This document shows, piece by piece, positions 11,198 to 19,230 of a DNA stretch of 64,000 bases (position 1 is its first letter; each line of letters opens with the position of its first letter). Both the position numbers and the translations under genes were made by a program. The DNA lies in contig NZ_CP054056.1 in NCBI RefSeq assembly GCF_013283855.1, forward strand, positions 744,001-808,000, read 5' to 3'. The notes under the pieces are model-generated. The model did not search any database. It was not told the DNA's origin and saw only the letters and a program-made list of their open reading frames with translations. Source of the DNA: Aquiluna borgnonia. Lineage in GTDB: Bacteria; Actinomycetota; Actinomycetes; Actinomycetales; Microbacteriaceae.

Positions 11198-11508
11198 TGG
11201 CCCTCAGAATTTGCGCACTGGAAGACATTAAGCCCGGAAAATCCTTGCGAGTCAGGGTCGGCGAGGAAGCCATCGCCATCGTCCGCACACCAAGCGGTGA
11301 GGTTCGAGCCATCAACGACAAGTGCTCGCACGGAGAGATCTCGCTCTCCGAAGGCTTTGTGGATGACAAGACCATCGAGTGCTGGGCACACGGCGCCAAG
11401 TTTGACTTGGTGACGGGCCACCCGCTTAGCCTCCCAGCCTATGAGCCGGTAGCTGTTTACGAAGTGCTCATCGAAAACGGCGACATATTTCTAGAAATCG
11501 AAGCGTAA
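11197..11508 (+). CDS. Rieske-type [2Fe-2S] ferredoxin in the suf operon
   Basis: Small 103-residue protein with a complete Rieske motif: C43-S-H45-G and C62-W-A-H65, binding a [2Fe-2S] cluster through two Cys and two His. It resembles the ferredoxin component of non-heme iron dioxygenases (bphA3/nirD-like) but has no oxygenase beside it. Its position between sufD and sufC is conserved in actinobacteria, suggesting an electron-transfer or cluster-quality role in Fe-S assembly; the exact job is not established. It starts at TAATG with sufD. The sequence is complete and has no signal peptide. Confidence 0.92.
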   Translation: MALRICALEDIKPGKSLRVRVGEEAIAIVRTPSGEVRAINDKCSHGEISLSEGFVDDKTIECWAHGAKFDLVTGHPLSLPAYEPVAVYEVLIENGDIFLEIEA

Positions 11509-11528
11509 GACTTACCAAAGGAATCCCC

Positions 11529-12287
11529 ATGTCAAAACTTGAAATCAAAAACCTCCACGTATCAGTTGCAACCGAGCAGGGCGCCAAGCAGATTCTGCGC
11601 GGTGTTGACCTAACCATCCAGTCGGGGGAGACCCACGCTGTTATGGGTCCCAACGGTTCTGGAAAGTCAACCCTGGCCTACTCCGTAGCCGGTCACCCCA
11701 AGTATGAGGTCACCGACGGTGAGATTCTGCTCGATGGTGAGAACGTTCTGGAGATGAGCGTTGACGAGCGAGCTCGCGCAGGTTTGTTCCTTGCCATGCA
11801 GTATCCGGTTGAGGTTCCTGGAGTATCAGTTTCAAACTTCCTGAGAACTGCCAAGACCGCGCTAAGCGGCGAGGCTCCAGCGCTTCGCCAGTGGGTTGGT
11901 GACCTGAAGACCGCCATGAACAACCTGCGCATGGACCCAGACTTCACCGAGCGCAACGTCAACGAGGGTTTCTCCGGTGGCGAGAAAAAGCGCCACGAGA
12001 TCCTCCAGCTGGAGCTGCTCAAACCCAAGATCGCAATTTTGGACGAGACCGACTCGGGCCTAGACGTTGACGCTCTAAAAATCGTCTCCGAGGGCGTAAA
12101 CCGGGCAAAGACCAACACCGACCTCGGCGTCCTGCTAATTACTCACTACACCCGAATCTTGCGTTATATCCAGCCAGACTTCGTCCACGTCTTTGTGGCC
12201 GGCAAGGTTGCTGAGCAGGGCGGGCCAGAGCTGGCAGAGCGCCTGGAGGCCGAGGGTTACGACCGCTTCTTGAAAGCCAATGTATGA
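11529..12287 (+). CDS. sufC: Fe-S cluster assembly ATPase SufC
   Basis: Cytosolic ABC-type ATPase that powers the SufBCD scaffold. The 252 residues have Walker A GPNGSGKST (40-48), signature FSGGEKKR, Walker B KIAILDETDSGLD with the SufC-typical ETDSGLD variant, and a switch histidine in LLITHY. There is no membrane partner. It begins 20 bases after the Rieske gene behind a short AAGGAA. Its stop overlaps sufT by four bases (ATGA). Confidence 0.97.
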   Translation: MSKLEIKNLHVSVATEQGAKQILRGVDLTIQSGETHAVMGPNGSGKSTLAYSVAGHPKYEVTDGEILLDGENVLEMSVDERARAGLFLAMQYPVEVPGVSVSNFLRTAKTALSGEAPALRQWVGDLKTAMNNLRMDPDFTERNVNEGFSGGEKKRHEILQLELLKPKIAILDETDSGLDVDALKIVSEGVNRAKTNTDLGVLLITHYTRILRYIQPDFVHVFVAGKVAEQGGPELAERLEAEGYDRFLKANV

Positions 12288-12616
12288 GTGAGCCCAAGGA
12301 CCTGAGCGCCGAGCAGTTTGATCGCGTCATTGACGCGATGAAGAACATCATTGACCCGGAGATTGGTGTCAACATAGTCGACCTGGGCTTGGTGTATGGG
12401 CTTCAAGAGTCCGATGACGGGGCTTTGCTGATCAACATGACCCTGACATCGGCCGGCTGTCCGCTGACCGACGTAATCGAGGAGCAAACCGCCGACGCCC
12501 TTGATGGGGTAGTGGAGGCTTTCCGAATCAACTGGGTGTGGATGCCACCCTGGGGTCCTGAGCGAATCACCGAAGATGGCCGCGAAATGATGCGGGCAAT
12601 CGGATTCTCAATCTAA
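12284..12616 (+). CDS. sufT: Fe-S assembly factor SufT (MIP18/DUF59 family)
   Basis: The 110-residue DUF59/PaaD-like protein helps mature Fe-S proteins. IIDPEIGVNIVDLGLVYGL (residues 22-40) and SAGCPLTDVIEEQ with the conserved C59 are family hallmarks. It directly follows sufC with an ATGA overlap. In most actinobacteria sufS (cysteine desulfurase) and sufU sit between sufC and sufT; here nothing does. The operon ends at a strong terminator 4 bases later. Confidence 0.93.
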   Translation: MSEPKDLSAEQFDRVIDAMKNIIDPEIGVNIVDLGLVYGLQESDDGALLINMTLTSAGCPLTDVIEEQTADALDGVVEAFRINWVWMPPWGPERITEDGREMMRAIGFSI

Positions 12617-12619
12617 AAG

Positions 12620-12648
12620 AAACCCCAGGGCCTAAGGCCCTGGGGTTT
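12620..12648. terminator. Bidirectional terminator between sufT and bioY
   Basis: Perfect 13-bp stem (AAACCCCAGGGCC paired with GGCCCTGGGGTTT) with a TAA loop. T-rich sequence follows on the plus strand (TTTTATCTTTA) and an A-rich run precedes it, which is T-rich on the minus strand. It can serve both convergent operons. It is one of only two free-standing intrinsic terminators seen in the window. Confidence 0.95.
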
Positions 12649-12663
12649 TATCTTTAGCTGAAC

Positions 12664-13218
12664 TTATCTAATCAGCTTCCAGGCCAGCGGCAGCAGAGCG
12701 GCCGCGGCAATCGCTTTGATGACATCACCAAACACAAATGGCAGGACTCCGCCGACAATGGCCTGGGGGAGAGTTAGGCCAAGGGAAATCATTAGCCCTG
12801 ATACTCCGAGCGCGTAAATGACGATGGAGGCACCTGCAAACACCAAGGCTAGTTTCCAAGGGCTCTTGGTCAATCCGCGATTAGCCGCAAAACCCACCAG
12901 GGCACCGGCCACCACAAAGCCAATCAGGTAACCAGCGGTTGGTAGAACTCCGGAGAGGGTCTTTGCCGCTGCAAACACTGGCAGTCCCGCAGCTCCCATG
13001 GCAAGGTAAGTCGCCATTGACAGGGCTCCGCGACCTGCACCCAAAGTGGCGCCCACGAGCAAAACGGCAAAGGTTTGCAGCGTCATTGGCACCGGAATCA
13101 TTGGAATCTGAATCTGCGCTGCTACGGCTGTCAGGCTAGCCCCGGCCATCACCAGGGCGAAGTTGTTGATCAAAGAGCGCGGAACAAGCCGGTCAGCGAG
13201 GGTGGCTGCAATAGTCAT
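12664..13218 (-). CDS. bioY: Biotin transporter substrate-binding subunit BioY
   Basis: S component of an ECF-type biotin importer. The 184 residues form about six membrane helices. The family signature IQIPMIPVPMTLQTFAVLL lies near residues 37-55, followed by LGAGRGALSMATYLAMGAAGLPVF. The ATG at 13218 has an AAGGAAA upstream. No bioM or bioN ATPase/T-component genes are adjacent, so it must use shared ECF modules or act alone. It follows the SURF1 gene by only 30 bases and is probably in the same transcript. Suggests dependence on external biotin (inference). Confidence 0.93.
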   Translation of the reverse strand: MTIAATLADRLVPRSLINNFALVMAGASLTAVAAQIQIPMIPVPMTLQTFAVLLVGATLGAGRGALSMATYLAMGAAGLPVFAAAKTLSGVLPTAGYLIGFVVAGALVGFAANRGLTKSPWKLALVFAGASIVIYALGVSGLMISLGLTLPQAIVGGVLPFVFGDVIKAIAAAALLPLAWKLIR

Positions 13219-13248
13219 TCATTTTCCTTCTGAGTAAGTCATGAAATT

Positions 13249-14058
13249 CTATTGGTTTGCATCCTCAAACACCGCGTCATCATCCGCCTGGGTTTGCCGC
13301 CTAGTCTTTGGTGCTCGCAGACCCTGCTCCTCTTCCCTAATCCGAAGCTCGTTGCGGTAGGTCCAAAACAGAGCCGCGAATGCCATGATTCCAAACAGCA
13401 GCCACTGCAGTGCGTAGGAGAGATGGTTACCCTCATCAAGTGAAGGTTTCGGCATGGGAATCGGTAGAGCCTCGCTCGGGGGAGACTCGGTGACGAGGCG
13501 ACCGTAGAACCTGGTTTCCAGATCCAGGTTGGTATTTAGGTCGGCTATTTCACCCAGGTCAATTGAGGCCAGCTGCCCAGCCACAGCTCCGCGGTTCAGG
13601 TCTGCCTCACCAGCCCGAAGCCTCACTTCGATTTCCGTTACCAAGGAGCTGGGCTTGGGATTGGAAACCGGCTCGGTAATTTCAGACCCGGCGGGCAGCC
13701 AACCCCGCTCAATCACGAACACTTCGCCCTGAACGCTCTCAAACAGCGCCAGCTGCAGGAAGCCTGGGGAACCAGAAAGCGGACGATTTCTCACCAGCAG
13801 GACAGAATCTTCGATGTAGCCTCCGGAGATTTTGGCCCTTCTCCATTCGGCTACCGGGTTGCCCGAGCTGTCAAACTCCCAGCCAAGCTGTTCGATTAAT
13901 AAGGCGGGGGCGTCGTAATTTTGCATCACTAGTTCGATCTTGGCTACGCGCTCTTCGCGCCTAGAAAACTGCCACCAGCTCAACAGAGTGGTGACCAGGG
14001 CAAACACAGTTACGAGGACCACCCACGGGGCCCATCGCCTGAAATTTGCGCTATTCAA
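13249..14058 (-). CDS. SURF1 family cytochrome oxidase assembly protein
   Basis: Membrane protein that helps insert heme A into subunit I of aa3 oxidase. The 269 residues have the SURF1 layout: one N-terminal helix (residues ~12-30, with LLSWWQFSRREER after it), a large extracytoplasmic domain containing VLVRNRPLSGSPGF and VFVIERGWLPAG, then a C-terminal helix (~213-231) and a charged cytoplasmic tail. The start is TTG at 14058, overlapping the previous small gene by 8 bases. It fits with ctaA, ctaB and the ctaCDEF genes in this window. Confidence 0.9.
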   Translation of the reverse strand: MNSANFRRWAPWVVLVTVFALVTTLLSWWQFSRREERVAKIELVMQNYDAPALLIEQLGWEFDSSGNPVAEWRRAKISGGYIEDSVLLVRNRPLSGSPGFLQLALFESVQGEVFVIERGWLPAGSEITEPVSNPKPSSLVTEIEVRLRAGEADLNRGAVAGQLASIDLGEIADLNTNLDLETRFYGRLVTESPPSEALPIPMPKPSLDEGNHLSYALQWLLFGIMAFAALFWTYRNELRIREEEQGLRAPKTRRQTQADDDAVFEDANQ

Positions 14059-14233
14059 TCTCTACAACTCCCAAAAAGAACCCTCGGGTCGTTAGATAGT
14101 CAACCAGAAAAGATCGGTGCTCATCACAAGCCCCCCAAGACTTCGTTCTGCTCTCGGGGTGGATCTTTGGATTTCTCCAGCTGATTAGGTGCGTAGCACT
14201 CTCAGCGCAACCGGCTCGCGAACACTTATTCAT
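14051..14233 (-). CDS. Small conserved actinobacterial cysteine-containing protein, function unknown
   Basis: A 60-residue protein starting MNKCSRAGCAESATHLISW with a later WGACDEH; the C-x4-C and C-x2-H arrangement looks like a small zinc-binding fold (inference). Related small proteins occur upstream of SURF1 in many actinobacteria and are sometimes mislabelled acetone carboxylase; nothing here supports such activity. I use the ATG at 14233, which overlaps the DUF3099 stop by 8 bases; a longer reading from 14323 lies inside that gene. Its stop overlaps the SURF1 start by 8 bases, so it belongs to the same operon and may relate to oxidase assembly. Confidence 0.75.
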   Translation of the reverse strand: MNKCSRAGCAESATHLISWRNPKIHPESRTKSWGACDEHRSFLVDYLTTRGFFLGVVEIE

Positions 14234-14519
14234 CGTCCACGATGCGAATTTGACTTTGGGAAATAGAAAGTTTGGGGGCGGTGATTTCCGTTGATTTCTG
14301 GCTCGGAGTTCCACCCTGGGCATTTGCTAGAACAACGGCGAAGTAGGGCAGGAAGATAGCCAGGGCGAAGAAGATCCACATCAGAATGCCGGTGGTGAAC
14401 ACTCCAGCCACGATGCAAACCATCCTCACGCTCATGGCGATGGTGTATTTGCGCATTCTGATCTTGCGCTCATCATCCGGGGAAATGTCGAGCGAGGTGG
14501 CACTCTGCCGTTTGGCCAT
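14226..14519 (-). CDS. DUF3099 family small membrane protein
   Basis: A 97-residue protein starting MAKRQSATSLDISPDDERKI, with two hydrophobic helices (MSVRMVCIVAGVFTTGILMW and FFALAIFLPYFAVVLANAQ) and a short hydrophilic tail. This matches the actinobacterial DUF3099 pattern in length and topology; function is unknown. I chose ATG at 14519, preceded by AGAGG, rather than upstream codons that extend toward the divergent fabG. First gene of the operon DUF3099 - small Cys protein - SURF1 - bioY. Confidence 0.82.
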   Translation of the reverse strand: MAKRQSATSLDISPDDERKIRMRKYTIAMSVRMVCIVAGVFTTGILMWIFFALAIFLPYFAVVLANAQGGTPSQKSTEITAPKLSISQSQIRIVDDE

Positions 14520-14605
14520 GTGTCTTCGCCTCTTTCTGATTGCCATTGCTAGGCTTTGGTATTCATAACGCGCAAACCTCAATGGTATTCCCGCAAGGAG
14601 CAAAG

Positions 14606-15316
14606 TTGGAGAATCCAAGAACCGTACTTGTTACAGGTGGAAACCGCGGCATTGGATTCGCCATAGCTGAAGAATTTGTAGCCTCTGGTTACAAGGTTGC
14701 GGTCACCGCAAGAAGCGGAAGCGGCCCTCAGGGGTCGCTCACCGTCCGTGCGGATGTCACAGACGGTGAATCGCTGGATGCCGCTCTGGCCCAGGTTGAG
14801 TCTGAACTGGGGCCAATTGAGGTCTTAGTTGCAAACGCGGGGATCACCAAAGACACCCTGCTGATGCGCATGACCGACGAGGAATTTGAGAGCGTGGTCA
14901 ACACCAACCTCTCCGGGGTTTTCAGAGTACTCAGGCGGGTCACCAAGGGAATGATCAAGGCTAAATTCGGCCGAGTAATTCTCATTGGCTCAGTAGTTGG
15001 GCTTCTCGGAAGCGCAGGCCAGGTTAACTACGCCGCAACTAAGAGTGCACTGGTTGGCATGGCGCGCTCGGTCACTCGCGAGCTCGGTGGTCGAAACATC
15101 ACGGCAAACGTCGTCGCCCCGGGTTTTATTGACACCGACATGACAGCTGAGCTAACCGAAGAGCTGCAGGCAAGCTACCGGGCAAAGATTCCAGCCGGCC
15201 GCTTTGCTGCCCCGAGTGAAGTTGCAAAGGTGGTTCGCTGGCTAGCCTCGGATGAGGCTGCCTACATCTCAGGTGCGGTAATTCCGGTTGACGGTGGCCT
15301 AGGAATGGGCCACTAG
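14606..15316 (+). CDS. fabG: 3-oxoacyl-ACP reductase
   Basis: NADPH-dependent short-chain dehydrogenase of the type II fatty acid cycle, reducing 3-oxoacyl-ACP. The glycine-rich cofactor loop VTGGNRGIG lies at residues 9-17, NAG in VLVANAGITKD, and the catalytic Ser-Tyr-Lys in GSVVGLLGSAGQVNYAATK. The C terminus AVIPVDGGLGMGH is typical. About 236 residues. I chose TTG at 14606 because AAGGAG sits five bases upstream and the protein then begins directly before the Rossmann fold. An ATG at 14582 would add eight residues that include that Shine-Dalgarno. It is followed 37 bases later by fabI. Confidence 0.93.
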   Translation: MENPRTVLVTGGNRGIGFAIAEEFVASGYKVAVTARSGSGPQGSLTVRADVTDGESLDAALAQVESELGPIEVLVANAGITKDTLLMRMTDEEFESVVNTNLSGVFRVLRRVTKGMIKAKFGRVILIGSVVGLLGSAGQVNYAATKSALVGMARSVTRELGGRNITANVVAPGFIDTDMTAELTEELQASYRAKIPAGRFAAPSEVAKVVRWLASDEAAYISGAVIPVDGGLGMGH

Positions 15317-15353
15317 GTAGTAACTTTTTCCATAATCGAACTAGGAGAGAACA

Positions 15354-16121
15354 ATGGGAATTTTAGAGGGCAAGAAGATTTTGGTTACCGGCGTTCTCAC
15401 CGAGGCCTCGATTGCATTTTCAGCAGCGAGGCTTGCGCAGCAGGAGGGCGCTGAGGTCCTGCTGAGCTCCTTCGGGCGGATGCTGCCAATCACCCAGAAG
15501 ATTTCCGAGCGCCTTCCAAAGCCAGTTCAGGTTATTGAGCTTGATGCCACCAACCAGGAGCACCTTGACGCGCTGCCTGGTGCAATCAAGCAGCACCTGG
15601 GCTCTCTAGACGGTATCGTCCACGCCATTGCTTTCGCCCCGCAGACCGCTTTGGGGGGAAACTTCCTGGAGACCCCCTGGTCGGATGTTTCGACTGCCGT
15701 CGAGGTTTCCGCATACTCCCTGAAGTCCATCACGACTGCCTGCCTGCCAGTTTTGAACAACCCGAGCTCGGTCGTTGGGCTGACTTTTGATGCAACCGTT
15801 TCATGGCCGGTTTACGACTGGATGGGAGTCGCTAAGGCGGCTTTTGAATCCACCTCCCGATACTTGGCCCGCTACCTGGGCGATCGTGGGGTTCGCGTGA
15901 ACCTGATTTCGGCAGGTCCGCTTCGCACCACCGCGGCCAAAGGAATTCCAGGATTTGCAACTATGGAGGAGCTTTGGACTGGTCGGGCCCCACTGGGTTG
16001 GGACCTCACCGACACCGAGGCGGCGGCCAAGGGTCTGGTAGCGCTTTTGAGCGATTGGTTCCCGGCCACCACCGGTGAAATGATCCACGTAGACGGCGGT
16101 CTCCACTCCACCGGAGCCTAG
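15354..16121 (+). CDS. fabI: Enoyl-ACP reductase (FabI/InhA type)
   Basis: NADH-dependent reductase for the last step of fatty acid elongation. The 255 residues start MGILEGKKILVTGVLTEASIA, as in actinobacterial InhA-like enzymes. The catalytic Tyr154 and Lys161 lie in YDWMGVAK, the Y-x6-K spacing typical of FabI. The TTGEMIHVDGG near the C terminus matches the family. It follows fabG in the classic fabG-inhA order, with GGAG before the ATG. The ferrochelatase often found next is absent. Its stop overlaps the serB stop (CTAG), and a strong hairpin follows inside serB. Confidence 0.93.
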   Translation: MGILEGKKILVTGVLTEASIAFSAARLAQQEGAEVLLSSFGRMLPITQKISERLPKPVQVIELDATNQEHLDALPGAIKQHLGSLDGIVHAIAFAPQTALGGNFLETPWSDVSTAVEVSAYSLKSITTACLPVLNNPSSVVGLTFDATVSWPVYDWMGVAKAAFESTSRYLARYLGDRGVRVNLISAGPLRTTAAKGIPGFATMEELWTGRAPLGWDLTDTEAAAKGLVALLSDWFPATTGEMIHVDGGLHSTGA

Positions 16122-16750
16122 AGCGGCAACAGCGGAATAAGCTTTGAAAGATCGCGCTCATTGAGCGCGATCTTTGCTTTCTCCTGGACAATCGGCTTTG
16201 CGCAGAATGCGACCGATAGAGCAGCAACCTCCATCATTCCCAGGTCATTGGCTCCGTCGCCGACGGCCATAGTTTTTTCGATGGGGACACCTAGCTGCTT
16301 GGACCACTCGAGCAAGGCCTCGGCCTTGGCGGCTCGATCAATAATCTTTCCAAGAACTCTTCCGGTTAGCCTTCCCTCCGAAACCTCAAGGGTATTGGCG
16401 CGTTCGAAATCGAAATTCAGGGCTTTCTTGACTGGCCCGAGCAGCTGAATAAACCCGCCGGAAACAGCAGCGGCTTTTCCTCCAAGTTCATGAATTGCTT
16501 CGATGAGCTCGCGAGCGCCGAGGGTTGGCGTGAGCTCTTGAGCAACCTCTGCCAAAACGGATTCCGAAAGCCCCTGCAGGGTCGCCACGCGCTCTATCAG
16601 ACTCTGCGCGAAATCTAGCTCCCCGCGCATCGCTCGCTCGGTTACCTCAGCGACCTGATCTCTGGTTCCAGCGCGCTCGGCCAGGAGTTCAATTGCTTCC
16701 TCATTGATCAGGGTCGAATCAACGTCGAAGACCACTAAAAACTTTGTCAA
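16118..16750 (-). CDS. serB: Phosphoserine phosphatase
   Basis: HAD-family enzyme for the final step of serine synthesis. The 210 residues have motif I FDVDSTL (nucleophile Asp9, acid Asp11), motif II SGGF, and motif [18 protein letters not shown]. It lacks an N-terminal ACT domain, so it is the short form. The start is TTG at 16750, overlapping the glgC stop by four bases (TTGA). Its last codons for [11 protein letters not shown] contain the 13-bp hairpin that can terminate fabI transcription on the opposite strand. Confidence 0.93.
   Translation of the reverse strand: MTKFLVVFDVDSTLINEEAIELLAERAGTRDQVAEVTERAMRGELDFAQSLIERVATLQGLSESVLAEVAQELTPTLGARELIEAIHELGGKAAAVSGGFIQLLGPVKKALNFDFERANTLEVSEGRLTGRVLGKIIDRAAKAEALLEWSKQLGVPIEKTMAVGDGANDLGMMEVAALSVAFCAKPIVQEKAKIALNERDLSKLIPLLPL
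16147..16175 (+). terminator. Candidate fabI terminator embedded in the serB coding sequence
   Basis: Perfect 13-bp stem AAAGATCGCGCTC / GAGCGCGATCTTT with an ATT loop, starting 26 bases after the fabI stop, then GCTTTCTCC on the plus strand. It lies wholly within serB, encoding KIALNERDL. The stem quality and position favour an intrinsic terminator for fabI. The T-tract is interrupted, so efficiency is uncertain. Confidence 0.7.
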
Positions 16751-17988
16751 GGCTTAACCAAGAGCCCCTTGGCGACAACGGTAATTCCCGAGTCGGTGAC
16801 GGTGAAACCGCGCTCTAGGTCGCGCTCCTTATTCACTCCAATACTTGCCCCATCGGAAACCACAACATTCTTATCCAGGATTGCCCTGCGGATAGTGCAG
16901 TCACGCCCAATCTGAACATCATCCAAAAGGACGGAGTCGGTGATTAGAGACCTGGAGGAGACCCTTACGTTGGGGGAGAGCACCGAGCGGTCCACAACTC
17001 CGCCGGAGACCACAACACCAAGGCTCACAATCGAATCCTGAGTCCTGCCCTGGTTGCCCTCTGAGTCGTGAATGAACTTTGCCGGCGGCAGGTTGATTTG
17101 CTGGTTGTAGACCGGCCAGTCCGAGTTGTAGAGGTTGAAGATCGGCATGGTGGAGATGAGGTCCATGTGCGCGTCGTAATAAGAATCTATTGTTCCAACA
17201 TCGCGCCAGTAGGACTTATCCCTGGCAGTAGCACCCGGAATCTCGTTGAAGGTGAAGTCGTATGCACCGGCAGACCCTTTGGCCACGAAATAGGGGATTA
17301 TGTCTCCACCCATGTCATGAGATGAATCTGCATTCTCACCATCTAACTCAATCGCCTCAATCAGGCTCTGAGCGTTGAAAATGTAGTTTCCCATTGAGAC
17401 CAGGGCTTGGGTTGGGTCACCAGGAACGGGATGGGGGTCACTGGGCTTTTCTCGGAAGGCGCTGATCTGGGTGGGGTTACCGTCATCCACCTCGATAACA
17501 CCGAACTGTGTTGCCAGCGAGATTGGCTGCCTAATTGCAGCAACCGTAGCTTCCATGCCAGAGTCGATGTGAGATTGGAGCATCTGGTCAAAATCCATCC
17601 GGTATACGTGATCGGCACCCACTACGACAACGTAATCTGGTCGCTCATCGCTCAAAGCGTTCATGGACTGCAAAATTGCATCGGCACTGCCGGTGTACCA
17701 GCGCTTTCCCAGTCGCTGCTGAGCAGGAACCGAAGCAACGTACCCACCCAACAGAGGCGACATTCTCCAGGTTTGAGAGACGTGCCTGTCCAGCGAATGC
17801 GACTTGTACTGGGTTAGCACCACAATTCGCCGCAATCCTGAGTTGATCAGGTTAGACAGAGCAAAATCAACCAGGCGGTAACTTCCCGCAAAGGGCACTG
17901 CAGGTTTTGCGCGATCAGCTGTCAAAGGCATCAAGCGCTTACCCTCGCCCCCAGCGAGAACCATTCCAAAAACTCGAGTGCGTCCCAT
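16747..17988 (-). CDS. glgC: Glucose-1-phosphate adenylyltransferase
   Basis: Makes ADP-glucose for glycogen/alpha-glucan synthesis. About 413 residues: nucleotidyltransferase N-terminal domain with [24 protein letters not shown] and GSADAILQ, followed by FREKPSDP and a left-handed beta-helix C-terminal domain ([24 protein letters not shown]). The start ATG at 17988 is preceded by TAACAT exactly six bases away and has no Shine-Dalgarno, predicting a leaderless message; a TTG two codons upstream is the alternative. It is divergent from glgA and overlaps serB. Confidence 0.95.
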   Translation of the reverse strand: MGRTRVFGMVLAGGEGKRLMPLTADRAKPAVPFAGSYRLVDFALSNLINSGLRRIVVLTQYKSHSLDRHVSQTWRMSPLLGGYVASVPAQQRLGKRWYTGSADAILQSMNALSDERPDYVVVVGADHVYRMDFDQMLQSHIDSGMEATVAAIRQPISLATQFGVIEVDDGNPTQISAFREKPSDPHPVPGDPTQALVSMGNYIFNAQSLIEAIELDGENADSSHDMGGDIIPYFVAKGSAGAYDFTFNEIPGATARDKSYWRDVGTIDSYYDAHMDLISTMPIFNLYNSDWPVYNQQINLPPAKFIHDSEGNQGRTQDSIVSLGVVVSGGVVDRSVLSPNVRVSSRSLITDSVLLDDVQIGRDCTIRRAILDKNVVVSDGASIGVNKERDLERGFTVTDSGITVVAKGLLVKP

Positions 17989-17994
17989 AGCCAA

Positions 17995-18000
17995 ATGTTA
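17995..18000 (-). promoter_or_regulatory. -10 element of glgC, leaderless start
   Basis: TAACAT on the minus strand, six bases (TTGGCT) before the glgC ATG at 17988. No ribosome-binding site. The predicted +1 is the A of ATG. No good -35 is visible. Confidence 0.6.
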
Positions 18001-18001
18001 G

Positions 18002-18029
18002 TTGTTTGCAAGGCGCAGGACACTAGCAT
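18002..18029 (+). promoter_or_regulatory. Promoter of glgA, leaderless start
   Basis: -35 TTGTTT (18002-18007), 16-base spacer, -10 TAGCAT (18024-18029), then TTCGGT and the glgA ATG. The predicted +1 coincides with the start codon. The -35 abuts the glgC -10 on the other strand. Confidence 0.6.
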
Positions 18030-18035
18030 TTCGGT

Positions 18036-19220
18036 ATGCGTGTGGATTTCGTTACCAAAGAGTACCCGCCAAACATTTACGGGGGAGCGGGTGTGCATAT
18101 CACCGAGCTCGTAAGGGTTCTCCGAGGGCAAATCGAAGCAAAAGTCCACGCCTTTGGTGATCCAGTGAGTGAGCATGACACTTTTGGCTACCCGGTTCCC
18201 ACTGGTTTTCAAAGTTCTAACTCAGCCCTGCAAACTCTTGCCGTTGATCTATCGATGATTGATGCGATTCAAGGTGCGGATTTGGTCCACAGCCACACCT
18301 GGTACGCAAATTTTGCGGGCCAACTCAGTTCAATGCTGCATGGAATTCCCCACGTCATAACCGCACACTCGCTGGAGCCGCTGCGCCCGTGGAAAGCAGA
18401 ACAGCTTGGGGGAGGGTATGCGGTCTCGTCTTTTATCGAGCGCTCCGCCTATGAACAGGCAACGCGAATTGTTGCCGTATCCAACGGCATGCGAAACGAC
18501 ATTTTGAAGGCATACCCAGATCTCGACCCAGACAAAGTTGAGGTGGTCTACAACGGAATTGATTCCCAAAAATGGCAGCCGCTGCAGGACCCGGATTCAG
18601 TCCGGGCTCTCGGCGTCGATCCAGACCAGCGCTCAGTGGTGTTTGTGGGCCGAATCACCCGTCAAAAGGGTTTGCCATACTTCCTGCGAGCTGCCAGCAG
18701 TCTACCGGCAGATGTTCAACTGGTTTTGTGTGCCGGTGCACCAGACACTCCGGAAATCAAGGCTGAGGTCGAACACTTAGTCTCTGAGCTCTCAAAAACC
18801 CGCTCCGGGGTGGTTTGGATCCCCGAGCACTTGCCGCAGGCAAAGCTGGCCGCCCTGCTAAGTGCTGCGGATGTCTTCGTCTGTCCTTCGATCTATGAAC
18901 CGCTCGGCATTGTGAATCTTGAGGCGATGGCCTGCGGCGCTGCGGTGGTTGCTACCGCAACGGGGGGAATTCCTGAGGTGGTCGTTGAGGGCGAAACTGG
19001 CTGGCTAGTTCCGATAGAGCAGCTTCAAGATGGCTCAGGGACACCGGTTGACGAAGCTAAATTTATTGCCGACTGGTCCGAGACACTAAACCGTGCGCTC
19101 GAGTCCAATCAGCTGAATAAATTTGGTGAGAGCGGCAGGAAACGCGCTGTGGCGGATTTCAGCTGGGAATCCATTGCGACTCGCACCATCGAGGTCTATA
19201 ACCGAGCGCTGAAAAGCTAG
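18036..19220 (+). CDS. glgA: Glycogen/alpha-glucan synthase, GT4 family
   Basis: Glycosyltransferase using ADP-glucose. The 394 residues match the actinobacterial GT4-type GlgA. The N-terminal donor loop KEYPPNIYGGAGVH (8-21), VVFVGRITRQKGLPYFL in the C-terminal Rossmann domain, and the E-x7-E motif EPLGIVNLE are all present. In mycobacteria this family (GlgM) forms maltose-1-phosphate; which product is made here cannot be told from sequence. It is divergent from glgC and separated from it by only 47 bases. Confidence 0.93.
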   Translation: MRVDFVTKEYPPNIYGGAGVHITELVRVLRGQIEAKVHAFGDPVSEHDTFGYPVPTGFQSSNSALQTLAVDLSMIDAIQGADLVHSHTWYANFAGQLSSMLHGIPHVITAHSLEPLRPWKAEQLGGGYAVSSFIERSAYEQATRIVAVSNGMRNDILKAYPDLDPDKVEVVYNGIDSQKWQPLQDPDSVRALGVDPDQRSVVFVGRITRQKGLPYFLRAASSLPADVQLVLCAGAPDTPEIKAEVEHLVSELSKTRSGVVWIPEHLPQAKLAALLSAADVFVCPSIYEPLGIVNLEAMACGAAVVATATGGIPEVVVEGETGWLVPIEQLQDGSGTPVDEAKFIADWSETLNRALESNQLNKFGESGRKRAVADFSWESIATRTIEVYNRALKS

Positions 19221-19230
19221 GCTGTTGGCG

